Of a stretch of DNA of 64,000 nucleotides, positions 58,379 to 64,000 are shown one piece after another. The stretch spans positions 1,674,001-1,738,000 of the forward strand of contig NZ_CP102290.1 of the NCBI RefSeq assembly GCF_025151995.1, read 5' to 3'. A program made the position numbers and the translations under genes. Numbering within the stretch: position 1 is the first letter of the stretch; each line of letters begins with the position of its first letter. Source of the stretch: Ruminococcus gauvreauii. GTDB taxonomy: Bacteria > Bacillota > Clostridia > Lachnospirales > Lachnospiraceae. The notes beneath the pieces were generated by a model. That model had not been told where the DNA came from and made no database searches. It was given only the letters and a program-made list of their open reading frames with translations.

Positions 58379-58385
58379 ACCTCCC

Positions 58386-59339
58386 TCAGACCTTTCTGCG
58401 GCTGTCGATCCAGATTGCCAGAATCAGGATCACACCCTTCCACACACTCTGCATATTGGCGTCGATCCCCAGTATATTGAGGGCATTGGACATGATCGTC
58501 ACCAGCATAACACCAAGTACCGTATTCAGGACACTTCCCTTGCCTCCTGAGAGACTGGTCCCTCCGATACAGACGGCCAGGATTGCATTCGTCTCATAGT
58601 TCTTTCCCACCGTGGGGATCGCCGTCCCCACACGGCAGAGAAGCAGGTATGCTCCCAATGCCGTCATGGCGCCCGTTACGCTGAAAGACAACAGGATCAC
58701 TTTGCTCGGCTTGATGCCGCACAGCTCTGCTGCTGTGGGATTCCCGCCTACCAGATGGACAGCCCTTCCCACCGGCATCTTCTTCATTAAAAACTGCAGC
58801 ACCACAACCGCTATGATAAACAGAATCAGCACCATCGGGATTCCAAGAAAATTGCCCGCTCCCAGGAACCGTGTGAACGGTGTCTGCTCAAGTGTCACTG
58901 CCAGCCCTCCGTTTAACAACAGCGCCAGTGCATTAAATGCCGTCTGCATACCAAATGTGATAAACAATGCATCCGAACTGTTTCTCGCTCCGCATATGAT
59001 CAGAATCAGTGCACTGACCGCTCCGCAGATCAGTCCTGCCAACAGGATCAGCAGCAGGGAAACTGGTCCGAAGCGATTGGAGAGCATGCTTGCCAGGATA
59101 GACATCATGGAAAACAGTCCGGCCACCGACAGATCGATGTATCCGCCGATAATGATCAGTGTCATACCAATGGATACAAACGCAAGAGGTACAAACGTAC
59201 GAATCAGATTTAAAAGATTGCCTGGATTGAGGAACGCAGGCTCTGCTATGATGGTGTACAATGTCAATATAATAATTCCTGTCAGCAGAAGGTAATCATT
59301 TATGAAATTTCCTAATATTTGTTTCTTTTCCCGTTTCAC
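58386..59339 (-). CDS. Sugar ABC transporter permease, RbsC-like (first)
   Basis: A 317-residue permease of the same class. It shows GGYIDLSVAGLFSMMSILASML, the family motif after the second helix, and GGTSLSGGKGSVLNTVLGVMLVTIMSNALNILG near the C-terminus. ATGA overlap with the end of the ATPase gene couples their translation. By comparison the two permeases share family motifs but little else, a normal state for two-permease sugar importers of Clostridia. Confidence 0.92.
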   Translation of the reverse strand: MKREKKQILGNFINDYLLLTGIIILTLYTIIAEPAFLNPGNLLNLIRTFVPLAFVSIGMTLIIIGGYIDLSVAGLFSMMSILASMLSNRFGPVSLLLILLAGLICGAVSALILIICGARNSSDALFITFGMQTAFNALALLLNGGLAVTLEQTPFTRFLGAGNFLGIPMVLILFIIAVVVLQFLMKKMPVGRAVHLVGGNPTAAELCGIKPSKVILLSFSVTGAMTALGAYLLLCRVGTAIPTVGKNYETNAILAVCIGGTSLSGGKGSVLNTVLGVMLVTIMSNALNILGIDANMQSVWKGVILILAIWIDSRRKV

Positions 59340-60823
59340 TTCGTCCCCTCCTCTCCCAATGCAACGGCCATAACCTGAGTATCCGTTACCTCCGCCGCAT
59401 CAAACTCACCGGCCACATGGCCATCGCAGAGCACATATACACGATTACTCATGTTCAATACTTCCGGAAGCTCTGAAGAAATCATAATGATCGTGCCGCC
59501 TGCCTCCGCAATCTCTTTCATCAATACATAAATCTCATATTTAGCTCCCACATCGATCCCCCTGGTCGGCTCATCCATGATCAAAACTTTTGGATTGAGT
59601 TCCAGCCATCTGGCGATCAGACATTTTTGCTGGTTACCGCCTGAAAGGTTTCCTATTCTCTCATCGGCTCCCGGCGTCTTAACTCCCAATGCTTTAATCT
59701 GTTTCTCAACGATTTCTTTCTCCTTCTTTTTATTCAGAACACCTTTGTCCGTAAAATGATCAAAGGCTGCCATGGAGATATTGGTGGCAATATCAAAGTT
59801 CAGGAGAAGGCCCTGTCCCTTGCGCTCCTCCGGCACAAAACCAAAACCGTGATTTTTTGCATCCAACGGGCTTTTAATATCCAGTTTTTTTCCTTCCAGC
59901 CACACCTCGCCGCTATGTAATTTGTCTGCTCCGAAGATCGCGCGAACCGTCTCGGTTCTTCCCGCTCCAACCAGTCCCACCAGCCCGAGGATCTCTCCTC
60001 TTCTTGCCGTGAAGCTGATGTCGTGCAGTTTTTTCGTATTCAGATTTCTGACCTCCAGAATCGTCTCTCCCACCTTCTGAGCTCGGGGGGGATATTCATT
60101 TTCAATCGTCCGGCCCACCATTTTAGCGATCATATCCGCGCGGTTCATCTCAGAGGTATTCCTGGTGTCGATAACATGACCGTCACGCATAATTGTGACA
60201 CGGTCGCATAATTCAAAGATCTCATCCAGCTTATGACTGATATAGATGATGGTGATTCCCTTGGACCTAAGATCATTGATGATCGAGATCAGACGCTTCA
60301 TCTCCTCATTCGTCAGCGTGGTGCTGGGCTCGTCCATAATGATCAGTTTTGAGTGAAAGGACAGTGCCTTACAGATCTCCACCATCTGTTTTTCAGATAC
60401 GGATAAATCTTCCACCGGCGTATGAGTATCAATCGTACTCCCGATACTGTCCAGCAGAGCACGTGCTTCTCTGTGCGTTTTCTTCATGCCGCCCACTTCA
60501 CGAAAGCGGTTCAGAAAAATATTTTCACCCACAGACATGGACTCGATCAGATTAAACTCCTGATAGATAATGGAAAGGCCCAGCTCCAGGGAATCCAGCG
60601 GCCGTTTAATATTCATTTCTTTTCCATCAAAAAACACCTTTCCCTCATCTTTTTTGTGAACGCCGGATAAAATCTTCATCAGCGTTGACTTGCCGGCACC
60701 GTTTTCTCCTACCAGTCCATGTACCTGCCCCTCATAGATATCGAAAGATACATCGTCGAGCGCCGTGACCGTTCCAAATCTTTTCGTTATATGCTGTACG
60801 GAAAGCATAACTTTTTGTTCCAT
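59336..60823 (-). CDS. Sugar ABC transporter ATP-binding protein, RbsA/MglA-like
   Basis: A 495-residue double ATPase. Both halves have Walker motifs: GENGAGKSTLMKIL in the first and GLVGAGRTETVRAIFG (degenerate) in the second; signatures are LSVSEKQMVEICKAL and LSGGNQQKCLIARWL; Walker B is IMDEPSTTL and IMDEPTRGID. This layout is the rule for ribose, galactose and xylose importers. GGAGGTGAGAAT precedes the ATG. The operon order is binding protein, ATPase, permease, permease, esterase. Confidence 0.96.
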   Translation of the reverse strand: MEQKVMLSVQHITKRFGTVTALDDVSFDIYEGQVHGLVGENGAGKSTLMKILSGVHKKDEGKVFFDGKEMNIKRPLDSLELGLSIIYQEFNLIESMSVGENIFLNRFREVGGMKKTHREARALLDSIGSTIDTHTPVEDLSVSEKQMVEICKALSFHSKLIIMDEPSTTLTNEEMKRLISIINDLRSKGITIIYISHKLDEIFELCDRVTIMRDGHVIDTRNTSEMNRADMIAKMVGRTIENEYPPRAQKVGETILEVRNLNTKKLHDISFTARRGEILGLVGLVGAGRTETVRAIFGADKLHSGEVWLEGKKLDIKSPLDAKNHGFGFVPEERKGQGLLLNFDIATNISMAAFDHFTDKGVLNKKKEKEIVEKQIKALGVKTPGADERIGNLSGGNQQKCLIARWLELNPKVLIMDEPTRGIDVGAKYEIYVLMKEIAEAGGTIIMISSELPEVLNMSNRVYVLCDGHVAGEFDAAEVTDTQVMAVALGEEGTK

Positions 60824-60917
60824 ATTCTCACCTCCGGATAACTCGTCAGTTCACATATTTTTGATATGTTCTTTTATCACTTTTGCCGCCGGGCGGACAT
60901 TTTCTTCCTGGAGTTGT

Positions 60918-62036
60918 TTACCAGCCCGCTGTAAAGTTCTTTGCATTTTCTTCTGTAATACAAATATTCGGTGTATACAGCATCTTCTCGACTTTATCTC
61001 CGTCCCCGTTCAGCACTGCCAGTGCCGCCAGCACCTGGATACGCGAGTTCGTATCAAAGTCCTGCATGGATAGTCCCTTCCAGCATCCGCCTTCTGCTAC
61101 TGCATCCAGTCCAGCCTGCGTTCCATCCACAGATACAAAGGCGATATCGTCTGCACGTCCTGTTCCCTCCGCAGCCTGAATGCAGGTGCCGCAGCCGATA
61201 TCCCACTGGCAGAATACTCCGTCAATCTCCGGATATTTTGACAGATAGGATTCCATGACACTCATACACTCGGCTGTGGACCAGTTGAGGCAGCCCTGTT
61301 CTTCTAAAATCTCATATTCCGGATACTGTGAAATAACAGCTTTAAAACCCTTTGTCCGGTTGATCTGGCAAGTCTCACCCGGGTTCCCCTCAACCATTAC
61401 GATCTTTCCGCCATCGGGCAGTGCGTTCATAAGGAGAGAGGCTGCCTGCTGTGCCGCCGCCGTATCGTCAGGTCCTACGTAATAATCATAGCTTTCCTCA
61501 TCTGTCACCGTGTTCTGGACATTCAGCACCACCATGCCTGCGTCCTTCGCCTTTTTCATGACGCTGTTCTGGGAGCTGGCATCTATAGGGGCAACGATCA
61601 GTGCATCACACCCCTGAGAAATCGCATTGTTGATATCACTGGTCTGCTTCTGCGGATCAGCCTGGGCATCAAAAGTCACCAGCTCAAAACCCATTTCATC
61701 TGACATTCCTTCCATCAGCTCTGTCATGTGTGCCAATGATTCCTCCGCGTTTGAAAGACTGGACCATGCAATCTTCCATGGTGTTCCGTCTTCTTTTGTA
61801 CCACTTGTATCGGCATCCTCCGGTACAAAATCTGTGATTTTTGGAGCTACGCCATATTCTTTAATATCTACCGGCTCCAGTACCAAATCGGTATCAGCGC
61901 CATCGTCTGCGCTTGCCTCCTCCGATACAGCTGCCGCCGCCTCTTTCCCGGCCGGCTCCTGCTTTACACAGCCGGCAGCCATTGTTACAACCATTGCCGC
62001 CGTTAACAGAATACTGATCACTTTTCTCTGTTTCAT
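60918..62036 (-). CDS. Sugar ABC transporter substrate-binding lipoprotein
   Basis: A 372-residue periplasmic-binding protein of the RbsB/LacI fold, anchored as a lipoprotein: the signal ends in MAAGC with the acceptor cysteine near residue 23, then a linker and a sugar-binding core. Core blocks are WKIAWSSLSNAEESLAHMTELMEGM, GCDALIVAPIDASS, VLNVQNTVTDEESYDYYVGPDD and IAFVSVDGTQAGLDAVAEGG. A second start codon (ATG at 62036) fits the AAGGAG site better than the first at 62042. The ligand is an unidentified sugar or cyclitol. It has its own strong promoter at 62292-62320. Confidence 0.93.
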   Translation of the reverse strand: MKQRKVISILLTAAMVVTMAAGCVKQEPAGKEAAAAVSEEASADDGADTDLVLEPVDIKEYGVAPKITDFVPEDADTSGTKEDGTPWKIAWSSLSNAEESLAHMTELMEGMSDEMGFELVTFDAQADPQKQTSDINNAISQGCDALIVAPIDASSQNSVMKKAKDAGMVVLNVQNTVTDEESYDYYVGPDDTAAAQQAASLLMNALPDGGKIVMVEGNPGETCQINRTKGFKAVISQYPEYEILEEQGCLNWSTAECMSVMESYLSKYPEIDGVFCQWDIGCGTCIQAAEGTGRADDIAFVSVDGTQAGLDAVAEGGCWKGLSMQDFDTNSRIQVLAALAVLNGDGDKVEKMLYTPNICITEENAKNFTAGW

Positions 62037-62291
62037 ATACATTACTCCTTTTCTTTCTTCACCCTTTTGGTTGCTTTGGCAGTATCAGGCATTTCTTCAG
62101 ACTTGACAGCGTCTGTAAAACAGCTTGCCGGCAAAATTTCATTTCACAGATGTGTATATCGTCCTCTGAGTCTCCTGATTCTTCCTTTTTTATACAATGC
62201 ATCCTGTTCTCTGCGAGCCAGTCTGCAATCGCATACTTCTTTTCGTTATTTTATTTTTACTTTTAATTTTATCTTTAATAATTATAATTAA

Positions 62292-62320
62292 AATATAGGG
62301 CAAAAGTATTTCGCTGTCAA
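62292..62320 (-). promoter_or_regulatory. Promoter of the sugar ABC importer operon, long leader
   Basis: TTGACA (62320-62315), 17 bases and TATATT (62297-62292) on the minus strand. The transcript would start near 62285, giving a leader of about 245 bases before the lipoprotein gene. In 62043-62285 I see no recognisable riboswitch or coding frame. Confidence 0.72.
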
Positions 62321-62426
62321 CAATTTTTATGATTTCTTTGTGCAAAACCATGATATTACCCAAAAACACCATGCTCAATTTGTGAGTTTTGTATTATCAA
62401 ATGACATTGTGCGTAACGAAAGGGTG

Positions 62427-62469
62427 CAAAATGCCGCTCAAGCAACTTTTACAGTTGTTGAACGGCATT
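62427..62469 (-). terminator. Terminator of the two-component system genes
   Basis: On the minus strand the arms AATGCCGTTCAA.CAAC and GTTG.TTGAGCGGCATT pair with one wobble and one bulge, followed by a short TT.G tail. It lies about 50 bases past the histidine kinase stop and isolates it from the ABC operon. Confidence 0.65.
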
Positions 62470-62520
62470 TATAATTTTCCGAATTGTTAAAAGACTGAAA
62501 AAAATATTTATTAATCTGGA

Positions 62521-63945
62521 TTAAACACTGTGCCAGAACTTCACACATGCCCCTCCCCCTTCTGAATTTTCTATCGCAGCTGATCCCCCGAGAAGTTCCG
62601 CCAGCTGCTTTACGATATACAGTCCCAAGCCGGAGTGACCGTCCCTTGTCTGTCTGGCCTCATCGCCACGATAAAATTTCCCAAAAACTTTGTCCAGGTC
62701 TTTAGCGCTGAATCCGATACCAGAATCACTGATCTGATAAAAAACGATATTTTCCTCTTCTCTTACCGATATGGTGACCATTCCTCCCGCAGGAGTATAC
62801 TGCAGGCTGTTCGATACAATATTATCAAGAATCCGCTCCAGTTTATCCCGGTCGGTCAGCACGTGATCCGGCAAGTCGCCTTGAATGCTTAAAGTAACGG
62901 TGATCTCCTTTTGTCTCGCCTGCAGTTCATATTGATGTACTTTTTGTTCCAAAAAATCAGATAAATTCACGCATACTTTCTCCAGGGTGACGCTGGAGTT
63001 ATCGAGGTCGGAAGTATACTGCATCTGCTGGACAAGTGAAATACTTTTTTCTATATTTTCCTCGATGACCGCAAGATATTGCCGCTGTCCCTCATCAACT
63101 TCGGTATCATCCAAAACTGCCTCCGAATACGCCTTGATGACAGACAGAGGCGATTTCAGGTCATGTGCCAGGGCTTCGACCATCTCCACACGTTCCTGTT
63201 CCAGTTTCCACTGCACAGACAGAGACTCCCTGAGTTCCTCTTTCATGTCTGAAAAGACTTCACACAGTTCCCCCAGTTCATTGTCCGCGTGATAATCGAT
63301 ATGAAAATCAAGATTCTTTTCCCTGATCTGACGTGAACCCTCCATCAAAAGTTTCAATGGGCGGGTAATACGATTTGTAAATACCCGGGAAAATAAGATC
63401 GTAAACACAATGACATAGATAAATGGGGACAGCACTATGATCAGCAGCGTCATGAACAGCCACACTTTATCTTTATTTGCGGCGAATAAACTTAATTTAT
63501 AGGCAATGGAAACAGCCCCTTCGATTTTCCCGCTGCTGCTGATAACAGGCACCACTTGAATATAGTCTCCCGAAACACGGAAGGTCTTATTGAGGCAGCT
63601 GAAGAGCTGTTCCCTATTCTCAAATAATTGCTTCTGATACGTTCCATATAAAATATTTCCATCGGAATCTACCCCCTGGTAAGAAAGACCCTCATCTGGA
63701 AACACATTCTTCAGTCCTTTTTCACCCGCTTCGGATAAGACTGCTGCTCCCGTTCCACGTATATAGTTTTCAATGTCCGGAATCTGCTGCTCATAATAAT
63801 TTTCCGGCCTGATCTCACTGCTATTCAGCGCACGCAGAAACAGTACTCCCGTAACTGCATAAGTGATCAGCGACGCCGCAATACTGGCAGCAATAATAAA
63901 GACAAATGTGATACGAAACTGTGATACCAACGGCCTGTTTTTCAT
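62521..63945 (-). CDS. Sensor histidine kinase with extracytoplasmic domain and HAMP
   Basis: About 474 residues. The first membrane helix is FRITFVFIIAASIAASLITYAV (about 12-33); an extracellular sensing domain of about 110 residues follows; the second helix is WLFMTLLIIVLSPFIYVIVFTILF. Then come HAMP (ITRPLKLLMEGSRQIREKNLDF), the H-box ALAHDLKSPLSVIKAYSEAVL (phospho-His), and the ATPase with DNIVSNSLQYT, DSGIGF and GLGLYIVKQL. The start is the ATG at 63945 with GGAGG; the longer reading overlaps the response regulator end. It probably controls a stress or nutrient response; the link to the adjacent ABC operon is suggestive only. Confidence 0.93.
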   Translation of the reverse strand: MKNRPLVSQFRITFVFIIAASIAASLITYAVTGVLFLRALNSSEIRPENYYEQQIPDIENYIRGTGAAVLSEAGEKGLKNVFPDEGLSYQGVDSDGNILYGTYQKQLFENREQLFSCLNKTFRVSGDYIQVVPVISSSGKIEGAVSIAYKLSLFAANKDKVWLFMTLLIIVLSPFIYVIVFTILFSRVFTNRITRPLKLLMEGSRQIREKNLDFHIDYHADNELGELCEVFSDMKEELRESLSVQWKLEQERVEMVEALAHDLKSPLSVIKAYSEAVLDDTEVDEGQRQYLAVIEENIEKSISLVQQMQYTSDLDNSSVTLEKVCVNLSDFLEQKVHQYELQARQKEITVTLSIQGDLPDHVLTDRDKLERILDNIVSNSLQYTPAGGMVTISVREEENIVFYQISDSGIGFSAKDLDKVFGKFYRGDEARQTRDGHSGLGLYIVKQLAELLGGSAAIENSEGGGACVKFWHSV

Positions 63946-63967
63946 TGTCTGTTCCTCCCCCTTTCTG

Positions 63968-64000
63968 TCACTTATTCCATTTGTATCCAATCCCCCAGAC
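63968..64000 (-). CDS. Response regulator, C-terminal end only
   Basis: The last ten codons, ending VWGIGYKWNK and TGA, match the conserved C-terminus of OmpR-type winged-helix regulators (R-x-VWGVGYK). The rest lies to the right of the window. It is 22 bases upstream of the histidine kinase start, so the two form a two-component operon. Confidence 0.85.
   Translation of the reverse strand, partial: VWGIGYKWNK

Overview
The window reads as chromosomal DNA of a low-to-mid GC, anaerobic Clostridia species, most likely a gut Lachnospiraceae. The reasons are strong AGGAGG-type ribosome binding sites on nearly every gene, compact co-directional operons, a GPH-family sugar symporter, a DUF4179/ECF sigma pair, pyruvate phosphate dikinase and many carbohydrate-uptake genes. 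No rRNA, tRNA, CRISPR array or complete insertion sequence was seen.

Layout. 0-3 kb: nitrate/sulfonate/taurine-type ABC importer (lipoprotein, two permeases, start of a probable ATPase). 3.2-6.5 kb: MacB/FtsX-type ABC pair. 6.6-13.5 kb: sucrose regulon with a LacI-type repressor divergent from a sucrose PTS IIBCA, sucrose-6-phosphate hydrolase, and its own HPr and enzyme I. 13.5-18.5 kb: URO-D-fold protein, LysR regulator, two-component system, DUF554 protein. 18.5-28.9 kb: small-gene region with an MBL hydrolase, MscL, MATE pump, a toxin-antitoxin pair, acetyltransferases, an M23-type protein, an AlkD-like protein, a broken sigma factor and an intact ECF sigma/DUF4179 pair. 29.3-33 kb: DUF1538 membrane protein with a PII-like partner, then an epoxyqueuosine-reductase-like protein and a flavodoxin behind a MerR-type promoter. 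33-48.3 kb: catabolic cluster (below). 48.7-56.6 kb: a decayed AlbA_2-type gene and two paralogous ROK regulators flanking a GPH transporter and PPDK. 56.8-64 kb: sugar ABC importer (lipoprotein, ATPase, two different permeases), an SGNH esterase and a two-component system.

The most promising candidate for something undescribed is the 35-48 kb cluster. It combines a FGGY kinase, class II aldolase, two zinc polyol dehydrogenases, an SDR, a xylose-isomerase-like protein, an aldehyde dehydrogenase, a class III aminotransferase, a HyuA-type ASKHA protein and glutamate dehydrogenase with a 585-residue cobalamin protein. That protein looks like a glutamate-mutase-E-like barrel fused to a B12 domain (DxHxxG and GG present). 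This suggests an adenosylcobalamin-dependent carbon-skeleton rearrangement inside a sugar or polyol pathway, with the HyuA-like protein as possible reactivase.

The second candidate is a structured element present three times on the + strand (11.36, 14.74 and 27.11 kb). The copies share little primary sequence outside a core, but their stems covary: closing helix, a GCTTGC-loop hairpin, and a helix-GRGA/GGA-helix module. One copy starts right behind a good sigma-A promoter upstream of the LysR gene. I do not recognise the family.
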